A DNA stretch of 64,000 nt from Spirochaeta sp. UBA5339 (lineage in GTDB: Bacteria > Spirochaetota > Spirochaetia > DSM-2461): the NCBI GenBank assembly GCA_002408085.1, contig DHQL01000008.1:20483-84482 (forward strand), in the 5' to 3' direction. Shown here piece by piece: positions 1 to 8,333 of this stretch. Every line of letters begins with the position of its first letter. The stretch's first letter is position 1. The position numbers and the translations under genes were made by a program. The notes beneath the pieces are model-generated. The model searched no databases. It was not told the origin of the DNA and saw only the letters and a list, made by a program, of their open reading frames with translations.

Positions 1-251
1 ACGAAGCTGATCACGACCACGATGCCGATCACGACCATGAGCACGGAGAAGACTGCGATCACGACCATAGCCACCCCGACTACCAGATTCTGATCCGCTT
101 CGACCTTGACGGCAGTGCGAGATCCATCGACCTGAAAAACCTCTTTGAATCCATTCCCTCACTGGAGAAGGTCAATTGGGTACTGGCCTCTGATGCGGGA
201 CAGTCCGGCGGTACAGCCGTCAGCGGAAAAAGCAGAATCAACCTGAAATAA
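1..251 (+). CDS. C-terminal end of ZrgA-like (DUF2796) zinc-linked periplasmic protein, partial
   Basis: The reading frame enters from the left edge (first whole codon at 3) and stops at 249-251. About 82 residues remain. They open with a run of His-Asp pairs, a likely metal-binding loop, and go on to a segment containing LKNLFESIPSL and an Asn-Trp-Val-Leu/Gly-Gln pattern that I recognise from the end of DUF2796 proteins. In Vibrio such a protein (ZrgA) belongs to a zinc-repressed set with an ABC ATPase, an FtsX-like permease and a DUF3299 protein. The same partners follow here, which is the main support. The N-terminus and signal peptide lie outside the window. Confidence 0.8.
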   Translation, partial: EADHDHDADHDHEHGEDCDHDHSHPDYQILIRFDLDGSARSIDLKNLFESIPSLEKVNWVLASDAGQSGGTAVSGKSRINLK

Positions 252-263
252 GAGTTACAATCA

Positions 264-317
264 GATATCCGGAACCTTCCGGATATCGGTCCCGGAGGAA
301 GGGCAACCTCCTTCGGG
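264..317 (+). other. Two adjacent stem-loops between the ZrgA-like gene and the ATPase gene
   Basis: The first hairpin is perfect: GATATCCGG (264-272) pairs with CCGGATATC (279-287) around a 6-base loop. The second spans 291-317, with CCCG and AGG paired to CCT and CGGG around a loop near 300-308. No T-run follows, so neither is a standard intrinsic terminator. They could mark RNA processing or make the following genes less expressed than the binding protein, as is common after periplasmic binding-protein genes. That role is inferred. Confidence 0.55.
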
Positions 318-352
318 CAGTCGCTACAGAAACCTTGAACCAAAGAGGTATT

Positions 353-1030
353 ATGACAACAGCAATTGAAATTAATAATATGGAGTACAGCTGGCCGGGA
401 CAGAGCACGCCCCTGCTGAAAATCGCCGATTTCCAGGTAGAACGGGGTGAGTCCCTTCTATTACAGGGAAAGAGCGGCTGCGGCAAGACCACACTCCTAT
501 CCCTTCTGGCGGGTATCAATACCGTCGACCGGGGAGAACTGAAAATACTGGGTAAGGAACCCAAAACCATGAAACCCGTGGACCGGGACCGATTCAGGGG
601 AGATAAGATTGGATTTATTTTTCAGCAGTTCAACCTGATTCCCTACCTTACTGTAACTGAAAACATCACCGCGCCCTTTCTCTTCTCAAAGGATTCCTCC
701 ATTAAGGCGGACCATAAAGAGCTGAAGGATCGGGCGGCGGAACTGCTGACCCATCTGGACCTTAAAATCGATCCCGAAAAGAGGGTTACCGAGCTGAGTA
801 TCGGTCAGCAGCAGAGGGTTGCAGCAGCACGTGCCCTGATTACGGCTCCCGAGCTGATCATTGCCGATGAGCCCACCTCGGCTCTGGATGACGACTCGGC
901 CGACGCCTTTCTGAAGCTCCTTTTCAGAGAGACCGAAAAACTGGGAAGCACCCTGGTGGTGGTCAGCCACAACCGGGCTCTGGAATCCTCATTCCCCAGG
1001 GTGGTGAAGATGGAGGAGATCAATGTTTAA
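353..1030 (+). CDS. ABC transporter ATP-binding protein, LolD/MacB type
   Basis: A 225-residue ATPase that would power the permease encoded next, with which it overlaps by 8 bases. Visible motifs are Walker A GKSGCGKTTLL, a Q-loop IFQQFNLIPYL, the signature LSIGQQQRV and Walker B LIIADEPTSAL, followed by the switch His in VVVSHNRAL. ATG at 353 follows AAAGAGG and is preferred to an upstream in-frame TTG. The family includes LolD and MacB, but the position between a DUF2796 protein and a DUF3299 protein points to the ZrgB role in zinc homeostasis. The exact cargo is unknown. Confidence 0.92.
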   Translation: MTTAIEINNMEYSWPGQSTPLLKIADFQVERGESLLLQGKSGCGKTTLLSLLAGINTVDRGELKILGKEPKTMKPVDRDRFRGDKIGFIFQQFNLIPYLTVTENITAPFLFSKDSSIKADHKELKDRAAELLTHLDLKIDPEKRVTELSIGQQQRVAAARALITAPELIIADEPTSALDDDSADAFLKLLFRETEKLGSTLVVVSHNRALESSFPRVVKMEEINV

Positions 1031-2270
1031 ACTGGCCCTGAAGAGTCTTTTCAGCAGAAAAAAGATCGTTCTGCTGGTATTTATATCACTATCCCTGTCG
1101 GTCCTGCTCTTTCTGGCGGTTCAGCGGAGTTCCCAGATCAGCCGGGACAGCTTCTCAAGAACCATCAGCGGCACCGACCTGATCGTCGGCTCCCGGACGG
1201 GAAGCCTCAACCTTCTCCTCTACTCTGTTTTCCATATGGGAAATGCCGTAAACAATATCGGTTATGAGGAGTATCTGGCTCTGGCGGAGGATGAACAGGT
1301 GGAGTGGGCCGTTCCCATCTCCCTGGGAGACTCCCACAGGGGCTACCGGGTTGTCGGAACAAACCGCCTCTACTTTGACGCCTTTCAGTACGGCGCCCAT
1401 CAGAATCTGGAAGTGGGATCGGGTGAACTGAATTTTGAGTCTCCCTTTGATGCTGTGATCGGGGCCAATGTGGCCAAGGATCTCGGCTACAAGCCGGGAG
1501 ATTCCGTTATCCTCAGCCACGGTGTGGGGAAGTTCACCCTGCAGCAGCACGACAATATGCCCTTTGAAATTCAGTCGGTTCTGAAGCCTACAGGCACCGC
1601 AGTTGACAATGGGGTCTATGTTCCTCTTGAAGGGATAACTGCCATTCATATAGGATGGGAGACGGGAATGCAGACCAGAACGGTAACAGTTGAGCATGCC
1701 CTGACCCGGAACCTGGAACCTGATAGCATTACAGCCGTCTATCTGGGACTGAAACAGCGGACTGCGGCCATCAGAATGCAGCGGGACATCAACAACAGCG
1801 AGGGAGAGCCTCTGACGGCAATTATGCCCGGAGCCGCCCTCTATGACCTGTGGCGGATCATGGGTTCTGCAGAGACGATTATGAGCGGTCTGGCAGCCTT
1901 TGTTGTTCTGATCGGACTTGTCTCTCTGCTGACTTCACAGCTGGCGGTTCTGGAACAGAGACGGAGAGAGATGGCTCTCTTCCGCTCCATTGGCGCCACC
2001 CCCGGAGACCTGTTCAAAATTCTGTTCTATGAATCCCTGATTGTGACGGCGGCTGGATGCATCAGCGGTGTAATTCTGCTCTACGGCCTGCAGGCGGCGG
2101 CACAGCCCCTGTTCCGGGCTAACGGACTGTATGCACCCTGGACCCTTCTCTCTCTGATGGAGTGGGCCCTGCTGGCAGTGACCATGATTGCCGGTGTTCT
2201 GGGCGGACTTGTTCCCGCCTTTGCGGCTTACAGACGCTCACTGAGCGACGGAATGACTATAAGGAGTTAA
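1023..2270 (+). CDS. ABC transporter permease, FtsX/MacB type
   Basis: A 415-residue inner-membrane protein. There is one membrane segment near residues 15-32, a long extracytoplasmic domain to about residue 275, then three membrane segments towards the end. This is the FtsX/MacB layout, with the usual LEQRRREMALFRSIGAT coupling region near residues 309-325. It overlaps the ATPase gene by 8 bases, so the two should be translated together. By context it is the membrane partner in the ZrgA-like operon. Such permeases usually act as mechanotransmitters rather than classical importers, so direct zinc transport should not be assumed. Confidence 0.9.
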   Translation: MFKLALKSLFSRKKIVLLVFISLSLSVLLFLAVQRSSQISRDSFSRTISGTDLIVGSRTGSLNLLLYSVFHMGNAVNNIGYEEYLALAEDEQVEWAVPISLGDSHRGYRVVGTNRLYFDAFQYGAHQNLEVGSGELNFESPFDAVIGANVAKDLGYKPGDSVILSHGVGKFTLQQHDNMPFEIQSVLKPTGTAVDNGVYVPLEGITAIHIGWETGMQTRTVTVEHALTRNLEPDSITAVYLGLKQRTAAIRMQRDINNSEGEPLTAIMPGAALYDLWRIMGSAETIMSGLAAFVVLIGLVSLLTSQLAVLEQRRREMALFRSIGATPGDLFKILFYESLIVTAAGCISGVILLYGLQAAAQPLFRANGLYAPWTLLSLMEWALLAVTMIAGVLGGLVPAFAAYRRSLSDGMTIRS

Positions 2271-2278
2271 TCTTCCAG

Positions 2279-2953
2279 ATGAAAAAGATTATTTTTGCTG
2301 TTTCTCTTACAGGAGCAGCCATAGCTATTGGAATTCTCGCAGGAGGGTTTCTTGCGAAAACGACAAATCAGTTAAAAGATCTCCAGGAGAGTACGGTAAA
2401 AATATCTGAGGAGATTCAGAACGTCGGGACAGACAGCTCTTCGGAGACGGCTGCCTCAGCAGGAACTTCCGCCGGTGCAGAGGCACAGGTCCAGACGGTG
2501 CAGTTCCGGAAGGACAGCTACGAGGATATCACCTGGTGGGATCTGATCTCACAGGAGGAGTTCGTCTACTACGAGGAGCAGATGAAGAAGTTCGAAGAGG
2601 ACACCTCCTACTCCGGAGACGGCTCTGTTCCTCCCGAGCCGGGAATCAATCCCGATATTGACGGCATGGCCGTTCGCCTGCCGGGCTATGCTGTTGGTGT
2701 GGACTCGGTGCCGGGACAGTTCAACAGGCTGAAGACCTTTCTCTTCGTTCCCTATCAGGGAGCCTGCATTCATGTTCCGCCGCCCCCGCCCAACCAGACG
2801 GTCTACGTCATTATGGACCGGCCGGTTAGCACCGATCCCTACCTGCCCATCAACCTTGAAGGGCATATTTATCTGGAAGAGGGGGAGAACGACATCGCCG
2901 CCTACTTCTACAGATTTGAAGGGGACAAGGTCACCGCTTACACCGATTTCTGA
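2279..2953 (+). CDS. DUF3299 exported protein of the zinc-linked operon
   Basis: A 224-residue protein with an N-terminal hydrophobic segment (residues 3-24) and a Ser/Ala/Thr-rich linker (about 50-72). The C-terminal domain carries VPYQGACIHVPPPPPNQ near residues 162-178, the hallmark of DUF3299. ATG at 2279 lies 9 bases after the permease stop, with AAGGAG upstream inside the preceding gene. DUF3299 proteins recur beside DUF2796/ABC sets and are part of the zrg operon of Vibrio; no biochemical activity is established. The export signal suggests a periplasmic site, possibly membrane-anchored. Confidence 0.85.
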   Translation: MKKIIFAVSLTGAAIAIGILAGGFLAKTTNQLKDLQESTVKISEEIQNVGTDSSSETAASAGTSAGAEAQVQTVQFRKDSYEDITWWDLISQEEFVYYEEQMKKFEEDTSYSGDGSVPPEPGINPDIDGMAVRLPGYAVGVDSVPGQFNRLKTFLFVPYQGACIHVPPPPPNQTVYVIMDRPVSTDPYLPINLEGHIYLEEGENDIAAYFYRFEGDKVTAYTDF

Positions 2954-2959
2954 TCTTCT

Positions 2960-2987
2960 CGGACTGCCGTTTATTGCAGGCAGTCCG
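2960..2987. terminator. Stem-loop between convergent genes, possible bidirectional terminator
   Basis: CGGACTGCC pairs perfectly with GGCAGTCCG around a 10-base loop. It sits between the stops of the DUF3299 gene and the convergent ttcA-like gene, where a shared terminator is expected. There is no clear T-run on either side, so termination is inferred from position and stem strength. Confidence 0.5.
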
Positions 2988-2998
2988 GAAAAACTCTG

Positions 2999-3916
2999 TC
3001 AGGAGGCCAGTTCAGACCGGCACTTCTCACAGTCCGCCCCTTCGGGACAAGTCTTCCCTTCAAGACAGGGAAGCTTTTTTTTACCCTCTTCGGGAGCCAG
3101 GATATCCTCGGGACCCACGGTCTTCCACCCCTCCTTGCGGACCCACTGGGAGGCTCGGTCGGCCAGCTCAGGGGCCGGCTCCACGGCGGCGTTCATAGCG
3201 CCCATCATATAGCGCTCCACAGGATTCTCCAGGGCCTTGAAAAGGTTGTCGCGGATCGACTCATCACCCTCGGCCATATCATTAATCACAGCCCTCATAT
3301 CCTTCCGCTTGGACTCCCTTCCGTAGGGACAGGTGCAGACCAGCTTGTTGAGGCGGTTCTTTGTGGCAAAGCGGATCACATCCTGCTCCTTTACCAGAGC
3401 CAGGGGACGGATCACCGTAAAGGGATAGTTGTCATACTCCAGTACGGGCAGCATGGTTGAGAGTTCTCCCTTGTAGGACATATTCATAAAGAATGTTTCA
3501 AGAATATCATCCATATGGTGTCCCAGGGCGATCTTATTGCAGCCCTTCTCCTCGGCCGACTTGATCAGCTCCATCCGCCGCTGGGTGGAACACCAGTAGC
3601 AGTTCATCTTCCGCCCCGGCTTCAGACGGGCGATAACGGGAACCTGCTTGATCTCGTAATCCACACCCCAGGCCTCGAGGAACTTCTCCATCCGGGTCTT
3701 CTTACCGCAGTTGCAGAAGTCGGTCTTGATATGGATGCAGGTGAAGTCGAAGTTGATGGGAAAGCCGGTGTTCTTCATCTTCATCAGGTTGTATGTGAGG
3801 GACATGGAGTCCTTTCCTCCGGAGACGGCCACAAGGATCTTGTCTCCCTCTTCGATCATGCCGTAGCGGAGAACGGCTTCAGATATTTTTTTTGAAAGAA
3901 GTGTATCTACTGTCAT
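2999..3916 (-). CDS. ttcA: TtcA-like tRNA 2-thiocytidine biosynthesis ATPase
   Basis: A 305-residue PP-loop enzyme. SGGKDS near residue 33 is the ATP-pyrophosphatase loop, CYWC near residue 106 and Cys in CTCPYG near residue 195 match the three cysteines that hold the [4Fe-4S] cluster in TtcA, and GHHMDDILETF is the second conserved block. TtcA adenylates cytidine 32 of some tRNAs and inserts sulfur. The last 30 residues add a Cys-rich tail (PCLEGKTCPEGADCEKC) not present in the enterobacterial enzyme as I know it. A related TtcA/TtuA-family substrate is possible. The gene is monocistronic and convergent with the zinc operon. Confidence 0.85.
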   Translation of the reverse strand: MTVDTLLSKKISEAVLRYGMIEEGDKILVAVSGGKDSMSLTYNLMKMKNTGFPINFDFTCIHIKTDFCNCGKKTRMEKFLEAWGVDYEIKQVPVIARLKPGRKMNCYWCSTQRRMELIKSAEEKGCNKIALGHHMDDILETFFMNMSYKGELSTMLPVLEYDNYPFTVIRPLALVKEQDVIRFATKNRLNKLVCTCPYGRESKRKDMRAVINDMAEGDESIRDNLFKALENPVERYMMGAMNAAVEPAPELADRASQWVRKEGWKTVGPEDILAPEEGKKKLPCLEGKTCPEGADCEKCRSELAS

Positions 3917-4062
3917 ATGTCTACCATTTTAATAGGATTAATCTATTTGATTGCGGTGGATACAATAGCAAATCACTAATAAAAGAAAAAGAGTTCACTC
4001 CCCACTCTCCGGCGGTTTTTTCAATAGACCTTTACTATTGCTCTGCACCGGCATGAGGGAGT

Positions 4063-5307
4063 ATGCTCATATCCATGATTTCAGCAATGACAAGGGCCTT
4101 CCGGTCCCAACGGGTGGAGCGGTACTGGCTCTTTTTACTGGCAATGATGCTTTTCGGTCTCGGGGGAGGACTCTTCCGGGGTGTTCAGGACAACTACCTT
4201 GCCTTTCTGGGTATAGACGAGGCAGGACGGGGAATCGTTGAGTTTTTCAGGGAGCTCCCGGGACTCCTTCTCTTTCTGCTGCTGGCCCTCTTCTACCGTC
4301 TGGCGGAGCGGCATATTATCCGGGTGGCCCTGCTTTTCTCTCTGGCAGGTATGGCTGGATTCATCCTGGTGGGTACGGCGGTAGTTCCCGCAGTTGTAGC
4401 CCTTACCCTCTGGAGTCTCGGAGAACACCTGATTATGCCGGTGCGCCAGTCCTATGCCATCCACTCCTCGGAACCGGGAAAGGAAGGAATGGCCATTGGA
4501 CTGCTGCGGGGCATAGAGAACGCCGGACAGGTTGTCGGCCTTGCCCTGGTTCCCTTTATCTTCCTCCTCCCCTCCATACAGGCCGACAGGGATGCCGGCG
4601 GACGGCAGGGATATGTAATTGTATTTATTGCTGTCGGGATCATGATGATTCTGGCCCTGGCAGCTGCCTTTGGTATGGTTCAGTCCAAGGGAAAACTGGA
4701 GCGCAAAAGACTCTACTTTGCCAGAAAGTACGGTAAGTTTTATGGACTTGAAGTTTTCTACGGTGCCCGAAAACAGGTATTTCTGACCTTCGGTCCCTAC
4801 CTCCTGATCCTCCACTACGGAGCACAGACCGAATACCTGGCCACCCTGCTGGGAATCTGCGCCCTGCTGAATATTTTCTTCACTCCCCTGATCGGAAAGC
4901 TGATTGACAGACTGGGATACCGGGCCATCATGATTGCGGATACGGTGTTCCTCTTCTTTGTCTGCCTTCTCTACGGGTTTGCCCACCGCCTCTTTCCCCA
5001 CCATATCGCCGTATGGGTTGTGAGTATCAATTTCATTCTGGACTGGATCATCTCCAATGCCAGCATCGCCGCCAGTGTTTATGTGAGCAGAATCAGCGAG
5101 GACAAGGAGGAGATGACCGCCGCCCTGTCCACAGGCATCTCAATCAACCACCTGATCAGCGTGGCCATCGCCTTCGGCGGAGGTTTCCTCTGGAAGACCC
5201 TGGGGGTGGAGTGGCTCTTTATTCTGGCAGCCCTGATGGCCGTGGGTAACACCCTCTTTGCCATGTCTGTTCCCCGGGAAGAGAGCAAAGAAGCTCTTCC
5301 GGCCTGA
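4063..5307 (+). CDS. Major facilitator superfamily transporter
   Basis: A 414-residue polytopic membrane protein with about 12 hydrophobic segments in two halves split by a charged loop near residue 205 (QSKGKLERKRLYFARKYGKF). GAGGGAG precedes ATG 4063; ATG 4075 and 4087 are in-frame alternatives. FTPLIGKLIDRLGYR near residues 271-285 fits the conserved MFS loop between segments. Substrate cannot be told from sequence or neighbours. It is divergent from ttcA, with 146 bases between the two starts, and probably monocistronic or followed by the secreted-protein gene 35 bases downstream. Confidence 0.85.
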   Translation: MLISMISAMTRAFRSQRVERYWLFLLAMMLFGLGGGLFRGVQDNYLAFLGIDEAGRGIVEFFRELPGLLLFLLLALFYRLAERHIIRVALLFSLAGMAGFILVGTAVVPAVVALTLWSLGEHLIMPVRQSYAIHSSEPGKEGMAIGLLRGIENAGQVVGLALVPFIFLLPSIQADRDAGGRQGYVIVFIAVGIMMILALAAAFGMVQSKGKLERKRLYFARKYGKFYGLEVFYGARKQVFLTFGPYLLILHYGAQTEYLATLLGICALLNIFFTPLIGKLIDRLGYRAIMIADTVFLFFVCLLYGFAHRLFPHHIAVWVVSINFILDWIISNASIAASVYVSRISEDKEEMTAALSTGISINHLISVAIAFGGGFLWKTLGVEWLFILAALMAVGNTLFAMSVPREESKEALPA

Positions 5308-5342
5308 CAGAAAATATGCATCTTGATTACAAGGGATATAAT

Positions 5343-6251
5343 ATGAAAAAAACTGAAAACAAGCTGATTCGGTGCATCCGAAAATCCATTCTTCTGGTCC
5401 TGCTTCTGTCTGGAACGGGAAGCCTCTGGGCCCAGCGTCTGAAAACCATGGAGATCCTCCTGCCGGGAGGAGAAGAGTCAAGACTCATAGACTTCAGCTA
5501 CGACTCCAGAGACCGCCTGCTCAGTATGGCTGACAGGGAACCGGGAAGTAACTACTGTGATATCAGTTTTGAATATGCCAAGAGCAGTGAACCTGAAACA
5601 ATTCACTATGAATTAAAGGGAGAGTGGAGTTATAACGAAACCATGACTCTCAACTACATCAGAAAAAACAGAATCTACAAGGTCTCTGTATCAGGTGTGG
5701 ATGTTGAAACCCGGGAGATCTACAGCTACGATGATGAGGGCAGAATCAGTCTGATAAGCTGGTATGGTGATGGCTACGAAGGAAGTCAGGGGTACCGCTA
5801 CAATAGTGGCGTTCTCAAAGAAGTTCTGCTGAGCTATCAGTATGAAGGCGAAGATGAGGGATACAACAACTACCGCCTTATCTATGGTCCGGGAGAAAGG
5901 CTTTCGGAGATTTCAGAGACACGGTCTGACCCCTATTCGGAGGACGAAGATATGTCCCTTCATACCTTCAGTTATACCGCTGAGGGTCTCATGGAAGGCT
6001 TTTCAGTCAGCGAATATGATGAGGTTCAGCGCAGCTTGACCGTCAACAGATCAGATACCGGAACCATTGAGTCCATGGAATTTACCGGCGATACTGCGGG
6101 TAAATACTCAAAAGCGGTCTTCTCCTACGAACAAGGAACACCTCACAACCCGGTCAATCAGTACTTCAGCTACTTTGACGTTGTTATCGGAAGCCTTCCC
6201 GAGGACGTACAGACCCTCTATTCTCTTCTCTATATGATTACGAACTACTGA
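5343..6251 (+). CDS. Exported protein with YD-repeat-like tyrosine-rich blocks, function unknown
   Basis: A 302-residue protein. ATG 5343 follows AAGGGAT; residues 1-31 form a signal peptide ending near LWAQ. The mature part repeats blocks of aromatic and acidic residues such as FSYDSRDRLLSM, YSYDDEGRISLI and FSYTAEGLMEGF, which resemble the YD/RHS style of 'Y-x-Y-D-x-x-G-R-L'. That pattern is usual in secreted beta-rich proteins. No catalytic motif is seen. The gene converges on the EcfT gene and overlaps its end by 7 bases. I do not recognise a characterised family. Confidence 0.75.
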   Translation: MKKTENKLIRCIRKSILLVLLLSGTGSLWAQRLKTMEILLPGGEESRLIDFSYDSRDRLLSMADREPGSNYCDISFEYAKSSEPETIHYELKGEWSYNETMTLNYIRKNRIYKVSVSGVDVETREIYSYDDEGRISLISWYGDGYEGSQGYRYNSGVLKEVLLSYQYEGEDEGYNNYRLIYGPGERLSEISETRSDPYSEDEDMSLHTFSYTAEGLMEGFSVSEYDEVQRSLTVNRSDTGTIESMEFTGDTAGKYSKAVFSYEQGTPHNPVNQYFSYFDVVIGSLPEDVQTLYSLLYMITNY

Positions 6252-6802
6252 TCCCGCCCACGGAGGGTCAGAGACTCTGCCAGATGATCGGCACCCTTCA
6301 GCAGCCTGATCATAAGGGGAATCAGTATCCCCTTTAGGTGGAAGATAGCTCTGATTCCCCGGGGTATCTCCATGCCCCGGAGCCTCTGGGCATCCTGAAT
6401 TTCAATAATCACTGGCTTCACCATAAGGGAATAGTTCACTGTGCAGTAGGCGATAAATGCCGGCTTTTCGGGACAACCGGTCTGACGCAGAAGCAGATAA
6501 AGGGACTTCTGTGGGAAGAAAGCGAGAAAGAGCTGGAGAGAGAGGCTGGAACCACTCAGAAGAAGCACGGTTCCCACCCCCTCCCGGGGCTGCCGGGCTG
6601 CCAGGAAGAAGAGGAAAATGACCACTGCCGAGGGCAGGAGAAACCGGAGATATCTGAACAGACTCCCGGGATTTCTCACCCCGAGGACAACGGCGATCAG
6701 GGGAATCACAACGGGGGAGCTGCCGGGTATTGCAAACAGCAGAATCATCACTGACAGAGAAACAACTGCCAACAGGACCGTAGAGATCTCAACTTTGATC
6801 AT
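6245..6802 (-). CDS. ECF transporter transmembrane component (EcfT)
   Basis: A 185-residue membrane protein with about four to five hydrophobic segments and the coupling motif near the end, RLRGMEIPRG and a second ESLTLRGRD, matching the two Ala-Arg-Gly-like motifs by which EcfT docks on the ATPases. ATG 6802 follows GGAGG by 6 bases and lies inside the end of the fused ATPase gene; a longer frame upstream only reads the ATPase tail repeat and is not used. Last gene of the thiamin salvage operon. It would join the EcfA and ThiW proteins to import a thiazole-type precursor. Confidence 0.85.
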   Translation of the reverse strand: MIKVEISTVLLAVVSLSVMILLFAIPGSSPVVIPLIAVVLGVRNPGSLFRYLRFLLPSAVVIFLFFLAARQPREGVGTVLLLSGSSLSLQLFLAFFPQKSLYLLLRQTGCPEKPAFIAYCTVNYSLMVKPVIIEIQDAQRLRGMEIPRGIRAIFHLKGILIPLMIRLLKGADHLAESLTLRGRDQ

Positions 6803-8333
6803 GATCCGCCTCCATCTCAAAATATAAGAACCTGTTTGATGCTTCCGGCCGGGTGCTTTGCCGGGCATCCTGCCAGACCCTATACCGGGCATCCTGCCAG
6901 ACCCTATACCGGGCATCCTGCATGGCGTTTTGGGACACTCCCGTCAGGCCATTCGGCTCAATGGCCGGCATGCCCTCACCTGAAACCATCATTCCAGAAA
7001 AATGGGAGCAGTGACTGGTAAAGATCAGGGCTCCACCTTCCCTTTGCCTCTGGAGAAGAATCCGAACCAGAAGCTCCTGTCCCAGCCGGTCCAGCCCTGC
7101 ATCGGGCTCATCAAGAACAAGAAGATCCGGCTTCATAAGCAGAGCCGAGGCGATCTGACATCTTTTCTTCTCACCCTGACTCAGATTGTGGGGATTACTG
7201 CCCAGTAGCTCCTTCAGGCCAAAAGCGGTACAGATCTCACTTACATCACTCTTCCCGGGACCCAGGGCAAAGGTAAGCTCTTCTTCAACGGTAGAGCAGA
7301 AAAACTGGTTCTCCGGAGACTGCAGAACCACAGCCATCACCTTTGAGATATCCCGCCTCTTCAGTGAAGTCAGGGGGCGTCCTTTCAGAACGACACTCCC
7401 CTCTGCCGCCATAAGACCGGAAATGATCCTGACAAGAGTCGTTTTCCCTGAACCGATTCCCCCTTTCAAATAAACAATATCCCCTCTGCAAACTGTAAGA
7501 TCCCTGAACTCAATGGTCACCGGAAAAGAGGGTGCTGTCCGGAGAGACCTTAACTCCAGAAGAGTTTCATGGTTGCTGACCGGCTCTGCTCCGGAGCCTC
7601 CATATGAAATGCCGGGGAAGATGTCACCGGTATGAGCAGTCCCCTCCGAACTCCAGTCATGGGCGCCTCCCAGATCAAGGACTTCAATATGCCCCGCAAG
7701 AGATTCGGGAAAACTATGCTCCGCCATGACAATGGTCCGTCCCCTGCGGTTCAGGTCCAGAAGAAGAGCAGCCAGAAGCTCTCTTTTTTCCCCGGATAAC
7801 TGGGGGAAGCACTCATCCAGCAGAAGAAGATCCGGAGAACAGGAGAGGTAGGCAATCAACAGAATCAGCTGCTGCTGGCCTCCCGAGAGGGCCTGGGGAT
7901 GGGAATCTGCAAAAGGAGTAAGGCCGAAATACTCAAGAAGCCTGAAGGCCTCTACTCTGTCGGCTCCCGGAGAGAAACAGATCTCCTCATCCACAGTCCG
8001 GCAGAAGAGACGGGCCCCGGCCCAGGGACCAGTCAGACAGATTCCGGGAGTGCTGCTGTCGGCCCGGGACAGTCTGTCTTGACTCTTCCCCGGAAATCCG
8101 GAATGCCTCACCGACTTCACCTCAACCTGTTGTTCTGTACTCCTGTGAATATGCCCCTCCACACAGCCAGGATAGACCGAAGGGACTAGACCCGCCAGTA
8201 TACGCAGCAGGCTCGTCTTGCCGCAGCCGTTTGGTCCGGTGAGCCGGATAAAACTTCCCCGGGGGATCTCGGCATTCAGACCGGTGAAGACGGGCCTGTC
8301 AGTCCTGAAGGAGAGATTCTGTATTGAGAACAC
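6789..8333 (-). CDS. ECF transporter ATPase with two fused ABC domains (EcfA1-EcfA2)
   Basis: A 514-residue protein with two ATP-binding cassettes. The first has Walker A GPNGCGKTSLL near residue 34, signature LSGGQQQLI near 165 and LLLLDECFPQL; the second has GIGSGKTTLV near 298, LSQGEKKRC near 390 and LLVLDEPDAGL. The fusion of both EcfA subunits is known from YkoD-type thiamin-related modules. Its start overlaps thiW by 35 bases and its end overlaps the EcfT gene by 14. The last 45 residues carry the QDARYRVW repeat and look dispensable. Walker B of the first half has Asp-Glu-Cys, still with the catalytic Glu. Confidence 0.92.
   Translation of the reverse strand: MFSIQNLSFRTDRPVFTGLNAEIPRGSFIRLTGPNGCGKTSLLRILAGLVPSVYPGCVEGHIHRSTEQQVEVKSVRHSGFPGKSQDRLSRADSSTPGICLTGPWAGARLFCRTVDEEICFSPGADRVEAFRLLEYFGLTPFADSHPQALSGGQQQLILLIAYLSCSPDLLLLDECFPQLSGEKRELLAALLLDLNRRGRTIVMAEHSFPESLAGHIEVLDLGGAHDWSSEGTAHTGDIFPGISYGGSGAEPVSNHETLLELRSLRTAPSFPVTIEFRDLTVCRGDIVYLKGGIGSGKTTLVRIISGLMAAEGSVVLKGRPLTSLKRRDISKVMAVVLQSPENQFFCSTVEEELTFALGPGKSDVSEICTAFGLKELLGSNPHNLSQGEKKRCQIASALLMKPDLLVLDEPDAGLDRLGQELLVRILLQRQREGGALIFTSHCSHFSGMMVSGEGMPAIEPNGLTGVSQNAMQDARYRVWQDARYRVWQDARQSTRPEASNRFLYFEMEADHDQS
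6861..6921. repeat. 24-bp tandem repeat, 2.5 copies, in the tail of the fused EcfA gene
   Basis: The unit CCGGGCATCCTGCCAGACCC plus TATA occurs at 6861-6884 and 6885-6908, and a partial copy at 6909-6921. As 24 is a multiple of three it adds an 8-residue unit (QDARYRVW) to the ATPase tail without shifting the frame. Copies are identical, which suggests recent slippage. Confidence 0.9.

Noticed and set aside
6861..6921. CRISPR-like array
   Set aside because: The 24-bp units abut without spacers and lie in a coding frame.
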